64,000 nt of DNA. It comes from Artemisia argyi (lineage: Eukaryota; Streptophyta; Magnoliopsida; Asterales; Asteraceae). The position numbers and the translations under genes are program-made. A model generated the notes under the pieces. It was not told the origin of the DNA and did not search any database. It was given only the letters and a program-made list of their open reading frames with translations. The DNA is taken from positions 75,219,757 to 75,283,756 of the forward strand of contig CM060686.1 of NCBI GenBank assembly GCA_030686995.1. Reading direction: 5' to 3'. Shown here piece after piece: positions 40,737-52,478 of this stretch (within the stretch, counting starts at the first letter, position 1; each line of letters starts with the position of its first letter).

Positions 40737-43700
40737 ATGGCACCAAGGAAGAGTAAGACTGCACCAGAAACCCCTACTATGACTCAAGCCGCTATCCGCA
40801 AGTTGGTCAGGGATAGTATTGCAGAAGCTCTGGAGGTTGAGAGAGCTGAGGTTGCTGCAAGGGCTGCTGAGGCTGCTTCTAATACCGAGGTCGTTGAACC
40901 ACCCACTGCTAGGCGTGGATGTACATGGAAAGATTTCAAGATTAGTGATCCCGTCAAATTTAAGGGCACTGAAGGAGCGGTTGCTCTAATCCGCTGGTTC
41001 GAAAAGACTGAGAATGTTTTTCTCATGTGTGAATGCCCGGAAGTTAGCAAGGTGAAGTTTGCTACAGGTATGCTTCTTGATGAAGCTATGTCTTGGTGGA
41101 ATTCGTATGCTCAGCCGATTGGTATGGAAAATGCTCACAAGCTTACCTGGGAGGAATTCAAGAAATTGATGACAAAGAAGTTTTGCCCTCGTACCGAGGT
41201 GCAAAAGATGGAAACGGAATTTTATGAGCTTGTGACTAAAGGTGATGACATTGAGACTTATTTCAGGAGGTTTCAAGAGTTGGCTGCACTATGTCCAACT
41301 ATGGTTCCCGATGATGAGAAAAAGATGGAAAACTTTGTTGGTGGATTGCCCGAAAGTGTTCGAGGAGATGTGATTTCTTTTGACCCACAATCAATGGAAG
41401 AAGCTATTCGTATAACTCAGAAACTCATGGTTCAAGTAGTCAAAGGGAAATCTGCTGTCAACAACAATAACCGATCAAACAACACCAACTACAACAACAC
41501 TCGAAACAACAACAACTATAACAACAATCGGAACCGCAACTATCCCAATAACCGAAACAACAATCCAAATAACAACAATAACAACAACAACAAGAGGAGG
41601 TTTGATTACAACCAAGGTGGTAATGCTGTTCAGCCGCCACCTAAGAGGCAGGAAGTAGCAAGGGCTTATGCTGCAGGACCGAATGACAGAAAAGGTTACA
41701 CTGGTAACTTACCTAAATGCGAAAGGTGTCAGAAGCATCATAACCCAGGTCGTTGTCCAGATATTTGTGGCAATTGCAGGAAGCTTGGTCACCACATCAA
41801 AGATTGTAGACTTCCAATCGTGGGTGACAATCAGAAACCACCGGTAACATGTTTTGGCTGTGGAGAACTTGGACACTTTAAGAATGAGTGCCCGAAGAAG
41901 AGGAATCAAGGAACAGGAAACCAAAATGGAATGGCTCGAGGAAGAGCTTATGTCATGGGAGGAGACGATATCAAAGAAGACCCGAATGTTGTTGCGGGTA
42001 CGTTCCTCGTTAATAATCGTTATGCATCCATTTTATTTGATTCAGGAGCGGATAGAAGTTTTGTTTCTATTGCATTTGCACCTTTGCTTAACATAGAACC
42101 AACCCCATTAGACATTTCCTATATCGTTGAATTAGCCGATGGGTCTTTAGTTAACACCAACACCATTGTTCGTGGTTGCACCATAAATTTCCTAAACCAT
42201 CCATTCAATATAGACCTTATGCCTGTAGAACTTGGAAGTTTCGACGTTGTGATCGGTATGGATTGGTTATCTCGGCATCGAGCGAGAATTATTTGTGATG
42301 AGAAAGTTGTTCACCTTCCTTATAACGGTGAAACTTTGGTTGTTCGCGGAGAGCGAAGTGGAACTAGACTCAGTATTATATCGTGCATTAAAACCGAGAA
42401 GTACATCAAGAAAGGTTGTTATGCATTCTTGGCTCACATCACGGAGAAGAAGTCGGATGAGAAACGACTTGAAGATGTGCCAATTGTTAAGGAATTTCAA
42501 GAGGTTTTTCCGGAAGAGTTGCCAGGACTTCCGCCTACACGACAAGTTGAGTTTCAAATTGAATTAGTGCCAGGAGCTGCACCAATTGCACGAGCACCGT
42601 ATAGACTTGCACCTTCGGAAATGCAAGAATTGTCGAATCAATTACAAGAACTTTTGGACAAAGGATTCATTAGACCGAGTTCCTCGCCTTGGGGAGCGCC
42701 GGTTTTGTTTGTGAAGAAGAAAGACGGAACTTTCAGAATGTGCATCGACTATCGTGAGCTGAACAAGTTAACGATTAAGAACCGTTATCCACTCCCAAGA
42801 ATTGACGACTTGTTCGACCAGTTACAAGGTTCTAGTTTTTATTCCAAGATTGATTTAAGATCTGGTTACCATCAACTTAAAGTTCGGGAAGAGGATATCC
42901 CGAAGACGGCATTTAGAACACGCTACGGTCATTATGAGTTTCAAGTGATGCCTTTTGGATTAACCAACGCACCTGCGGTATTTATGGATCTCATGAATAG
43001 GGTGTGCAAACCGTATCTCGATAAGTTTGTGATCGTATTCATTGACGATATCTTGATTTATTCCAAGAGTAAGGAAGATCACGAAGAACACCTCAGAACA
43101 ATCCTGGAACTACTCAAGAAGGAGCAATTGTATGCCAAATTTTCTAAGTGTGATTTTTGGATACGTAGAGTTCAATTTCTTGGTCACGTCATTGATAGCC
43201 AAGGTTTACAAGTCGACCCGGCAAAGATCGAGGCAGTTAAGGATTGGGCTACGCCCAAGTCTCCTACGGAAATTCGTCAATTCCTAGGACTTGCCGGATA
43301 TTACAGAAGGTTTATTGAAGGGTTTTCTAAGATAGCGAAGTCGTTGACGAAACTGACACAAAAGAATGAGAAGTACGAGTGGGGAGAAAAACAAGAGTCC
43401 GCATTTCAATTATTGAAACAAAAGCTTTGTAGCGCACCGATCTTGTCACTACCTGAAGGTATTGAGAACTTTGTGGTATATTGCGATGCTTCGCATCAAG
43501 GACTTGGAGCTGTGCTAATGCAAAACGAGAAGGAACTTAATATGAGACAACGTCGTTGGCTAGAGTTGTTGAGTGATTACGATTGTGAAATCCGATATCA
43601 CCCAGGAAAAGCGAATGTTGTAGCAGATGCACTTAGCCGAAAAGAACGACTCAAACCTTTGAGAGTCAGGTCATTGGGAATGACTATCATTTCGCCATTG

Positions 43701-45161
43701 CCATCGAAAATTCTAGAAGCTCAGATTGAGGCTCTCAAAGAAGAAAACCGACTGCATGAGAAACTTTATGGTATGCCAGAAAGCGAGAATGGCTTTGTAA
43801 AGAGATCAGACGGAGTATTATGTTTCAAGGACCGAAGTTGGATACCACTCTATGGTGGAGTGCGAGAATTGATTATGCATGAATCACACAAGTCGAAGTA
43901 CTCTATTCATCCAGGTTCTGATAAGATGTATCAGGATCTCAAAAAGCTTTATTGGTGGCCGAACATGAAAGCAGAGATTGCTACGTACGTCAGTAAATGT
44001 CTTACTTGTGCTAAAGTGAAAGCCGAACACCAGAAACCGTCAGGATTACTTCAACAACCAGAGATTCCACAATGGAAGTGGGAACGTATTGCTATGGACT
44101 TTGTCACTAAACTTCCTAAGACGTCAGGAGGTTTCGATGCTATTTGGGTAATCGTCGATCGACTTACCAAATCAGCTCATTTCATACCCATTAGAGAGAC
44201 TTATTCAATGGAACAACTTGCTAGACTTTATGTCAAGGAAATAGTCTCAAGACACGGTGCACCAGTCTCTATCATTTCCGACAGAGATAGTCGTTTTACT
44301 TCGAACTTTTGGCGGTCATTACAAGATTCCTTTGGATCCAATTTAGACATGAGCACTGCTTACCATCCTCAGACCGATGGTCAGAGCGAGAGAACTATTC
44401 AGACACTTGAAGACATGCTTAGAGCGTGTGTGATTGACTTTGGAAATGGTTGGGCTAACCATTTGCCGTTAATCGAGTTTTCTTACAACAACAGTTACCA
44501 TTCGAGCATTAAGGCTGCACCATTTGAGGCACTTTATGGTCGTAAGTGTCGATCTCCAGTTTGTTGGGCCGAAGTCGGTGAAGTACAATGTACTGGCCCG
44601 GAGATGGTACAAGAAACAACAGAAAAGATAATTCAAATTCGAGAGAGACTCGAAACTGCTAGAAGTCGACAGAAAAGCTACGCAGATGTTCGACGCAAAC
44701 CATTGGAATTTCAGGTCGGAGACAAAGTTATGTTGAAAGTCTCGCCTTGGAAGGGCGTGATACGATTTGGAAAACGCGGGAAACTAAATCCGAGATACAT
44801 TGGACCATTCAAGATCCTGGAAAGGATTGGTCCGGTTGCTTACAAGCTTGAACTTCCGTCAGAACTTAGCAACGTACATAACACGTTTCATGTTTCGAAC
44901 CTCAAGAAATGTCTTTCGGACGAGTCTGCCATTATACCATTAGAAGAAATACAACTCGATGACAAGCTTAACTTTGTGGAAGAACCAATTGAAATCATGG
45001 ATCGCGAGATCAAACAGTTGAAACAAAGTCGAATTCCGATCGTGAAGGTTCGCTGGAATTCTCGTAGAGGACCCGAGTTTACTTGGGAACGAGAAGACCA
45101 AATGCGACGCAAGTATCCACAACTTTTCACTGAGCCTATTACCGAGACCAACACTAACTGA
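40737..45161 (+). CDS. element E gag-pol polyprotein (1474 aa), RNase H internally deleted
   Basis: One uninterrupted frame from [14 protein letters not shown]. Gag: [17 protein letters not shown] and [14 protein letters not shown], about residues 60-240; then an Asn-rich linker; CCHC-type knuckles at about 328-385 ([28 protein letters not shown]). Protease: [10 protein letters not shown] (about 433). [31 protein letters not shown], catalytic FIDDILIYS (about 768). RNase H begins [18 protein letters not shown] (about 915) but jumps to [18 protein letters not shown], losing roughly 60 residues with the usual catalytic Glu and second Asp. Integrase: [13 protein letters not shown]...CLTC zinc finger (1047-1091), core D (AMDFVTKLP), D (SDRDSRF), E (SERTIQ). 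C-terminal chromodomain-like [18 protein letters not shown] (about 1440). Confidence 0.95.
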   Translation: MAPRKSKTAPETPTMTQAAIRKLVRDSIAEALEVERAEVAARAAEAASNTEVVEPPTARRGCTWKDFKISDPVKFKGTEGAVALIRWFEKTENVFLMCECPEVSKVKFATGMLLDEAMSWWNSYAQPIGMENAHKLTWEEFKKLMTKKFCPRTEVQKMETEFYELVTKGDDIETYFRRFQELAALCPTMVPDDEKKMENFVGGLPESVRGDVISFDPQSMEEAIRITQKLMVQVVKGKSAVNNNNRSNNTNYNNTRNNNNYNNNRNRNYPNNRNNNPNNNNNNNNKRRFDYNQGGNAVQPPPKRQEVARAYAAGPNDRKGYTGNLPKCERCQKHHNPGRCPDICGNCRKLGHHIKDCRLPIVGDNQKPPVTCFGCGELGHFKNECPKKRNQGTGNQNGMARGRAYVMGGDDIKEDPNVVAGTFLVNNRYASILFDSGADRSFVSIAFAPLLNIEPTPLDISYIVELADGSLVNTNTIVRGCTINFLNHPFNIDLMPVELGSFDVVIGMDWLSRHRARIICDEKVVHLPYNGETLVVRGERSGTRLSIISCIKTEKYIKKGCYAFLAHITEKKSDEKRLEDVPIVKEFQEVFPEELPGLPPTRQVEFQIELVPGAAPIARAPYRLAPSEMQELSNQLQELLDKGFIRPSSSPWGAPVLFVKKKDGTFRMCIDYRELNKLTIKNRYPLPRIDDLFDQLQGSSFYSKIDLRSGYHQLKVREEDIPKTAFRTRYGHYEFQVMPFGLTNAPAVFMDLMNRVCKPYLDKFVIVFIDDILIYSKSKEDHEEHLRTILELLKKEQLYAKFSKCDFWIRRVQFLGHVIDSQGLQVDPAKIEAVKDWATPKSPTEIRQFLGLAGYYRRFIEGFSKIAKSLTKLTQKNEKYEWGEKQESAFQLLKQKLCSAPILSLPEGIENFVVYCDASHQGLGAVLMQNEKELNMRQRRWLELLSDYDCEIRYHPGKANVVADALSRKERLKPLRVRSLGMTIISPLPSKILEAQIEALKEENRLHEKLYGMPESENGFVKRSDGVLCFKDRSWIPLYGGVRELIMHESHKSKYSIHPGSDKMYQDLKKLYWWPNMKAEIATYVSKCLTCAKVKAEHQKPSGLLQQPEIPQWKWERIAMDFVTKLPKTSGGFDAIWVIVDRLTKSAHFIPIRETYSMEQLARLYVKEIVSRHGAPVSIISDRDSRFTSNFWRSLQDSFGSNLDMSTAYHPQTDGQSERTIQTLEDMLRACVIDFGNGWANHLPLIEFSYNNSYHSSIKAAPFEALYGRKCRSPVCWAEVGEVQCTGPEMVQETTEKIIQIRERLETARSRQKSYADVRRKPLEFQVGDKVMLKVSPWKGVIRFGKRGKLNPRYIGPFKILERIGPVAYKLELPSELSNVHNTFHVSNLKKCLSDESAIIPLEEIQLDDKLNFVEEPIEIMDREIKQLKQSRIPIVKVRWNSRRGPEFTWEREDQMRRKYPQLFTEPITETNTN

Positions 45162-45195
45162 ATTCAGGGACTGAATTCCTTTTTGGATGGGCGAC
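45162..45195 (+). other. element E polypurine-tract region
   Basis: 34 bp between the gag-pol stop and the 3' LTR. GGATGGGCGAC immediately before TGTCAC is the PPT candidate, imperfect because of internal pyrimidines. Confidence 0.5.
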
Positions 45196-48100
45196 TGTCA
45201 CAACCCAAAATTTCAGGTCATTTTCCAAACTTTGCCATTCTACTATTCACAAATTACTATTCATCGATCACTATTCATTGTTTTACTATTCATCGTTTTT
45301 GAGGTCAATTTGACATTCCGAGACACCTTCAGAAAATTTACTATTCACTTGACACTATTCATTTCCGAGAGAAAACTACTATTCACGTGCATTATTCATG
45401 TCATCGTAAATTTGGTTTACGAGTGTTCAAATTCGCGTAACCGTATTGGTTCAGGAGCGAATTCATGCATTACTTCAGGGACATTTCATACGGACTAGAA
45501 ATAGTCGACATGTCATTATTAGGGCACTTGCATACTATTCCACTCGTAGGATATTCAAATTATATTTTTAATATAATTAACGAATTACGTACGTTTATTT
45601 TAAATAAACACCAATACGCGAACTATAAATGTGACTAACACGTCCGATACTTCCGACAATGATCCCAATATATTTTTATATTCATTTTTATAATATAAAA
45701 ATTATAATATTAATTTACCCGGTATTTTGGATATTTATTTTAATTATTAACTTAAGATTTCTAAAACTTCGACGGTTTTCGTGGAAATTAAACTATAATT
45801 ATCTAAACACCCAATAATTTTATCCAAACTATTTTTATAATTTTTATAACTTTATTATGACCCGGTTAACTTCGTTAAAATTTATTTTTAGTTAACCCGG
45901 TACCCGGTACAATTTAAAAATACACAAAACAACTAATAATACATTTTCTTACCACAAAAGTCTTCCACTTCCCCCCCCCCCCCCCTTGACTTTTGCCGCC
46001 CCCCCCCCCCCCCCTTGCCCCTTTTCTTACATGGATACTTACATACACTTTCCCATTTAATGAATACACTAACTCCATTTTTATATTATATACAAAACAA
46101 TAATACATAATACTTGTACAAGATTTTCACTTCATTTCTTTCATACATCAAAAGCTTTTCATTCTCTCTCTTTTTCTCTCATATAAACGGCCACAAGGAA
46201 GAACAAGGAAAGAACCAAGATTTTTCAAAGATCAAAGTGTTTATCTAGTGTTTATAGTATCCTTGTTAGGGTTTTGAAATAAAAACTCAAGGATTATTAA
46301 GTTTTAATCATCATTAACTCCACTAATCTTACAAGTAAGTTACTAAACTCATTTCATAATTTTTACAAAGTTCTTACTATATTTATACATGATTCTTGCA
46401 AGATCTATTACATGCATTAACTTATACCACTTTATTTTTGTAACTTTTGATCCTACAAGCCCTAGAGTGATTTTTGGTTAGATCCTTGTTAGATCTACTT
46501 GGTTTTGGTGATTAGGAACCCATGACACCCTAAGAAGGTGTATGGTAGGATTAGATTAGTTTTGTGGTGTTTGAAAGAGGTTTGATGAATGATGGAACTA
46601 GTTTGGAGACTTGGAAATGGTTTTTGAAACTTTTAAAATACCTACTGTCCATATTTTAATTTCGTGGGAAAATCAGTGAGTGATGGGTAATTTTTGGCCA
46701 AAGATTTAGAAAATACATTCAAAAACGAAACTTTGGGCGAAAGAACGGATTAAAACGAGTTTATAACGAAGGAGTTATGATTTTTGCAAACTTAACGACG
46801 AAAACTATTTTTCCAGAAAACTGCTTGCTGTTGGGCAGTATACGATGGGTATTTTGAGGTATTAAACGTAACCTAGAGGAGCCGAGTTATCTAAAATATA
46901 CTAGTATATACAAAGACGAATCCGTGGACATAAAGAACAAGGAAAACGAGCCTAAAACGACCGAGTTATACCCGTTTTAACAATGTCAAAACTATATTTA
47001 TATTTTTGGTCACAAATAGAAATAATAACGTATGTACTAAAATGGTATATTTTCTAGCAACGTACTAATGACTATTTTCTTAACGAACGAATACGTACAA
47101 CTCGAGGGAATATTTATACGACATGACGACGTCATTCTAAGGTTTTGATACAAGGATTTTAACGATAACTTTTGCACGAGTTAATATGTCGAGTTATATA
47201 CTTCTCTAAATGGAATTATTTTTCCTAAGTATGGAAACCATTTTTTTTCTACGACGATAACTAGTATTTTCAAATTACGAGTGGTATGAGTATCATGTGC
47301 ATGTGCATTCATTTCATTACGGCTTGATCTAAGTTAGATCATGATTATTCATTTAGGTTGCGGATAGTACTCGCGCCTCATTGTTCCGACTACTTTTACC
47401 TCATTGCACCATCTTTGTACCTACACTTCGAGGTGAGTTCTCATAGCCCCGTTTTAATTCTATATTTTGATTTCAAATCCCACGGGGGAGAATACATTGC
47501 ATTACTTATTTTCGTGTACATGCCTAAGTATAAAATTCATACATTGCTTAAGTTGTCTTATTTACCACGTCTTGAAAAGTCCCCTTTTATTATCATGGAC
47601 CGTTAATTTCTGGTACTAAGCGGGAGTGAGTGGATAGATCTATCGAGGGTGACGCCTCCATTCGTGTTTGGGTTGCTCCAAATGGAACGAATGCATTTCA
47701 TGTCTTTATTATTAGAGTGTCTGGTAAACACTCATTGGGGCCAAGTATCGTCTAGCTTCGGGGTCATGAGCTTAAGAGCCAATGTATATACTTTCCGGAC
47801 ATCCTAATTCATGGCAATACTTATGGCATTTATACACTTGATTTTACTTATAAACCTATGATTATTCACCAACTTTATGTTGACCGTTTTTTCGCAATGT
47901 ATTTCTCAGGTAACTAAGGCATATCCTCATGGCATTGCATGGAGTCACTTTGTGTATCAAGGCTGACGCGTCTCTTTTGGATTTTCATGCACTTTGAACT
48001 ATCGTTTGATTGTACTAAACTTGTTTCCTTAAACCTTTTCTAACTTATGGGACCTATGTTTTATAAACTCTGATTATTTTGAATGAATCAAACGATGTAT

Positions 48101-48211
48101 TTTATAAACGACACTTTAGGTCGTTCAATATTTCCTTGCTTGTGTGCTATGATCCGTTACACCCTCAGGTATTCCATTCCGCTGCCATTCAGGTATTTCG
48201 GGGGTGTTACA
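45196..48211 (+). repeat. 3' LTR of element E (3016 bp)
   Basis: Same termini as the 5' LTR, and identical as far as I can compare by eye apart from one C/T difference near the left end and C-run lengths (about 45971-45985 and 45999-46014). The minus-strand ORF at 45914-46108 comes from translating the C-runs as poly-Gly and is not a gene. Confidence 0.93.
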
Positions 48212-49917
48212 GATGAACCACCTTCTACTTCATTATTACCGGCTTCAGAATTCAATGTCGAGGCCTGTAAATAAAAACACATTAACAAATTCACTGTGAA
48301 TGATGATACAAAATGAAATTTTTTAAACAATGTTACAATACTAAAATGATCGGCAAATACCTGAAAATGGTCCCCCTTAAATGAACAAGGTGTCTCTTCA
48401 TTACCGGTGATAAGATTTGATGTTGAGGCCTGTTTGGGATCATCCTCCCCAAAACTTTGATCATCATCAAAGGAGCTTATTCTTTGTGTTGTCCCCACTT
48501 TCCTCAACCTTTTGAACTTTTTAGTTCTTGACCGCTTTTGACTTTTAACCAGCCGTTTCAATTTTTGGATCTCCTTGCCTTGTGAAACTGTTAGATGTTC
48601 AAGGTTAAGAACCTTGGAATCCAAAGTAATACATTTAGCCATCAATTCTTTTACTAGTTCAATGCTATCCTCACCACTTCAGGATGTGTTACCTTCCTTG
48701 AGAGGTGAATCATTGGATTGAAACTCAGTATCAAACCTAGTTTCATCACCTAAGCCCCCCATATTATCCAAGTGGCTAGGGTTACCATCACTTGTTTCAG
48801 GTTCATTAGAACCTGCCACGTTAGATGTTGCCATGGGTTGGGTCTTATCAATGTTACCACTGCCCTGGTCTGCTTCTAAGCTCGAAGCAGTAGTGGTAGC
48901 CCTCACCATCATGTCATCTCCATCACCTATGATAGCCTCATCTGATGCAACCATACTAGTACCAGCCTGAGGTAGTTGAGTACTTTCATTTGTGGCTTCC
49001 CTAAGTGTTTAGGTATTTTGGGGTTGTTGAGATAATGATGCCAAATTGAGTGAGTGTTGGATAGCAGTTGGGATGGCTGCACCTTCACCCTGATTTTGGA
49101 CTAATGACAACATATAGGGAAACAATGATGTCACAGTCCCTAAAAAATATTTACCTTTTGCTCTTAAATAAAAAAACATTTTCTTTTGAAGAACAGGGCA
49201 ATCAAACTCTCTCTTATGAGCCTTAGGATTTGTAAGTTGTTTGTTCATTATGATTTGCAAAAATCTAGGATAAACATAGTATTTTCCTTTCAAATTACTT
49301 TTCAATCCTTCCATTATCATGTTTGAAAAATTGGAAGGTTTTCCTCTAGCCAGACAAATCATGGCAGAAACCTGAGTTGTACTAAATTCATTCCAACCTG
49401 ACACTTTAGGGCTTAGACAATGGAGGATGGTATGCATCAAAAATTTCCACTAGGTACAGAGAAGACCTTTGTAAAATTTTAAACCATTATCTTTCTTCTC
49501 ATATCCCATGTTTTTTAGTTCCTCAAAAATAATAGGAGATTCAAGACATTTAATATTTTCATCATGTGCAAAGGAAAGAGATTCCCTTACAGATGACTTA
49601 GAGACTATGATTTCTTGGTCATCCACCTTGGCCACTAAATGTGTTTCCCCATTTGAATTTCTGGTCTTAACAGTAGACCAAAAATGTTGAATATGGGAAA
49701 TATATATAGTTGGATTTGTTGCTAATACATACTTAATATGAGTAGCATTAAGGAAATCTATTACCTCAACAAATCCATCCGCTTTGTCGGGTTTTTGAAG
49801 GAAAGCAACCTGATTGTGATTATCTGTCCATTCTCTTCTCGACATTGTGAAATAGGGTTTGTAATTTTGGGGATTTGAAAATTGAGAGTTGAGAGAAGTT
49901 AAGATTAGTGGTTTCAA

Positions 49918-50302
49918 ACAATATAGGAGAGCGTGTAACTCATTGTGCTGCTAAACTCGTAAGATATACCCTAAACAGGGAAGTTACCAATCCACCCCTA
50001 CAAATTCGGAAACAGTTACTAGCAACACAATATTTTGCACTAGCAGCAAAATATTTTGTATTGGAGGCAGCACAATATTTTACACTAGCAGCAGAATAAA
50101 TTTTAGAAGCATTTTTTAGGGCCGAATAGTGTTTACTTTCTTAGGCCCCAAAAATAATGTTGATACTGTTTTTATAATTGTGTTTATGTTTTGTCTACTC
50201 TTAATTTACATGATGAAGATAATGAAAAACTTAGTTATTATGTAATTGGTTATAATTACTTTTAAGAAACACGTAATCCATAAATCCAATTTCATAGATA
50301 TT
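49918..50302 (-). repeat. duplicated spacer R1, copy 1 (upstream of locus F)
   Basis: About 385 bp closely matching 55078-55462 in direct orientation, with shared phrases CTCGTAAGATATACCC, GGAAGTTACCAATCCAC, TAGGGCCGAATAGTGTTTAC and ATGTAATTGGTTATAATT. It contains short TTTTGCACTAGCAGCA repeats. It directly precedes the F start codon, so it may carry F's promoter. Confidence 0.75.
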
Positions 50303-51523
50303 GGACCTTAATTGCTTTTAAAATTAAGCTGATAAGAAAGGCTAATCAGACACCTTTATTAAAAATAAATGACATATTGGGTTTTGAGTTGTTGATGTGC
50401 GGAGATTTGTCAAAGTCTTATTCTGCAGCTAGTGTCTTCCATACTACTTATAGTGTAAAGATTCTACTGCTGAATATAACTGCGTGTTGTGATTAGAATG
50501 AACCGGTATTTCATGCGCTTTTTTTTTTTTTTTTTTTTTGAATTTGAACCCAAACAATGTGTGCTTGACTCCCACAATTACAATTATCTTAATGCAGTTC
50601 ATAGTATATTACCACTTGCTTAATATGCAGACACTGTGTTTTTTTCTAACTCCAAATTCAAAAAGAATCTTAGTATGCTACTTGTGAGTTTTTGCAAGTT
50701 AAATGACCACATATTTCCTGCAAAAGCATTCCTAGCTTTTACTCACATTTTCATCACCACATATTCACTGCACAACCAATAACAACAAAAATATTTAAAG
50801 CCACTTTGGCAATGACAATTTTATCAACATCTATAAGAAAACCAAATACATTAAAAAGAATGGCTTCATATAAGAACAAAGGTATTCAATAGTAATTTTC
50901 AAGTAAAATTTATCATATGTAACTCACAATAGTAACATCTATTTCTTGTTATTTATTTATTTATTTATTTATTTTTGAGAATATATGTTCAGATATCATA
51001 GCCATTTCATCAGACAGTTCGAAAGCAACCACTGATGTACAGCCGGTATCATGGCAGGATTATTTTCCAAAGGATTATTTTGTTACATCAAAGATTGTGG
51101 AAAGTAGCACTAATCTTACAACCAAACATGAAGCAAAGAAGGCTTTTGATACAAGGGTTAAGGTACTTGGGCTACCAAATCAGAAATTTTGTGCAGATTT
51201 GGGTATCAAACCATTTGAGATCAAAAAAAGATGGTTTAAAGGCATTTTCATGTACCACTGCTTATGGTTACAAGCAATGTATGTATGATTGTGGTTTAAG
51301 TGTATAACTTAAACCACCCTAGAATAAAACAATTGTAACCATACCCTATTAGCAATGCCAAGTTTCTTGATGTAGTAACACACGAAGGTAGAAAACCATA
51401 CTTTTATTGCATATAACCATGACTACATATATTTCATTGTGTTTACAAGGCTGCAACTATGACTGCATACTACCCAAAAACAACACAATCCATAAACAAC
51501 CATGAATGCATACTACCCTAAGA
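50303..51523. other. intergenic, simple repeats and an unexplained short ORF
   Basis: Mostly AT-rich. T-run at 50519-50540; (TATT)n at about 50947-50974. A plus-strand stretch around 50980-51290 reads in one frame VSWQDYFPKDYFVTSKIVES to KKRWFKGIFMYHCLWLQA and looks more protein-like than its surroundings, but I recognise no family and see no full gene. Confidence 0.4.
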
Positions 51524-51956
51524 CTACTTTAGTGCAAGAACCAAAGAAACAACAATTGTAAACACACACATGGTTGACTTCCAGACACTGACTTTTTTCT
51601 TGGCTTTTTGCAATTCACTTTCAAATTCTTCAATCTTCCTTTGACGAGTAACTTCTCTTTGAACTTCACGCTTTTGGTTTGAATTAAGTTGACTTTACAT
51701 CTCCAACAAATGCATTCGGTACCACTCACACTCCTCCTCTGGATTGTACTAATCAAAATTTTCACATTTCTTGCTACCAGGTTTCTAGAATCAAAATACA
51801 TGTTGTAAATAATTTAACTTAATAATATTTAAAAGATAACAGGTCTAGTATGCTTACCCAGCGGTTTTGGAAGCAAATGAAATGATGAGCAGGATTGGAG
51901 GGTGTCCAAGAAGTTAAAACCATTGATGGCCTTCCACATTTGCAGTTTTCATGCAT
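51524..51956 (-). pseudogene. GRF-type zinc-finger small protein (H), degenerate
   Basis: Minus strand, ATG at 51956: exon 1 (51956-51858) reads MHENCKCGRPSMVLTSWTPS then NPAHHFICFQNRW, resembling the start of the GRF zinc finger (CXCG, TSWTxxNPxRxF). A GT..AG intron (51857-51785) follows, then exon 2 (51784-51524) with KKCENFD-stop-YNPEEECEWY, a second stop after HLLEM, a charged coiled coil (REVTRQRKIEEFESELQ) and a C-terminal hydrophobic helix (CVFTIVVSLVLALK). Plant GRF-finger genes with this plan are common and often transposon-borne. Two stops mark it as dead. It lies between F and G on the same strand. Confidence 0.6.
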
Positions 51957-52478
51957 AGATAAGACGAGGAAGACATGCTTTGTTTTGATTTTGATTTCGG
52001 ATTCGTTTTGATTTTGATTTGTAGTTTTAGTGGGTTATGAAAGTTATAAATTAGGGTTATGAAAAAAGAGTAGAAGAAAGAGGGAAATGAAAGATATAAG
52101 TGGTGTAACTGAGGTCACATGTGGGGCCCATAAGCAATAAATGTGTGTGAGCACCTCAAGATTTACAATACATTGTCCATGCCGTGCACACCTAATAGAC
52201 AATGAGTCAATTGTCTTTTGATTGATTCGAACATACAATGATGTGTGTGAGTGGCTATCGATGCCATGATTTTAGAAGTTCAACTAGTTGTCTACATGTT
52301 CATAACGCAAAAAAAGTCCATTTAATACATGCCATGATGATACAATTTCAAGTAATTCAGTAGAACATTGAGAGGAAATGTAGACACCTTGCAGTAACAT
52401 AGGAAATCAACCATTCAAATCAAATCTTTTTCATTTACAAAAGGATTCATAAAAAAAATACCCATTATTCTAAGTAAC
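51957..52478. other. spacer between genes G and H
   Basis: About 520 bp. Contains upstream sequence of H and the 3' flank of G; no gene, RNA or repeat recognised. Confidence 0.5.

Larger units (their letters stand above)
36135..48211 (+). mobile_element. Ty3/gypsy chromovirus-type retrotransposon E (12.1 kb, young)
   Basis: Target duplication GATGA (36130-36134, 48212-48216). LTRs of 3015 and 3016 bp are almost identical: I see one clear substitution (CATCGTTTTAC at about 36213 versus CATTGTTTTAC in the 3' copy) and different lengths of two C-runs. PBS, an upstream ORF, one open gag-pol and a PPT-like GGATGGGCGAC are all present. Pol order PR-RT-RH-IN with a C-terminal chromodomain-like segment suggests the Tekay/Del chromovirus lineage. 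It lies in a 72-bp exon of locus F. Confidence 0.93.
35351..49917 (-). pseudogene. locus F: retroelement-type aORF domain plus spliced small exons (split by element E)
   Basis: Minus strand, ATG at 49917 (MKPLILTSLNSQF; a second ATG at MSRREW). The first exon, 49917-48361, encodes a domain I recognise from additional ORFs of Asteraceae copia elements (GFVEVIDFLNATHIKYVL, NPTIYISHIQHFWSTVK), with stops at about 49450, 49010 and 48678. A basic coiled-coil follows (KLKRLVKSQKRSRTKKFKRL) and then QASTSNLITGNEETPC. GT..AG introns of 96 bp (48360-48265) and 80 bp (36110-36031) flank a 72-bp exon (ASTLNSEAGNNEVEGGSS..., 48264-48212 plus 36134-36111) that contains element E. The last exon (36030-35351) holds a 143-residue direct duplication and is cut by element A's LTR. 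No pol is attached. Confidence 0.6.

Noticed and set aside
46000..46080. poly-Gly peptide on the minus strand
   Set aside because: Simple translation of the C-runs in the LTR.
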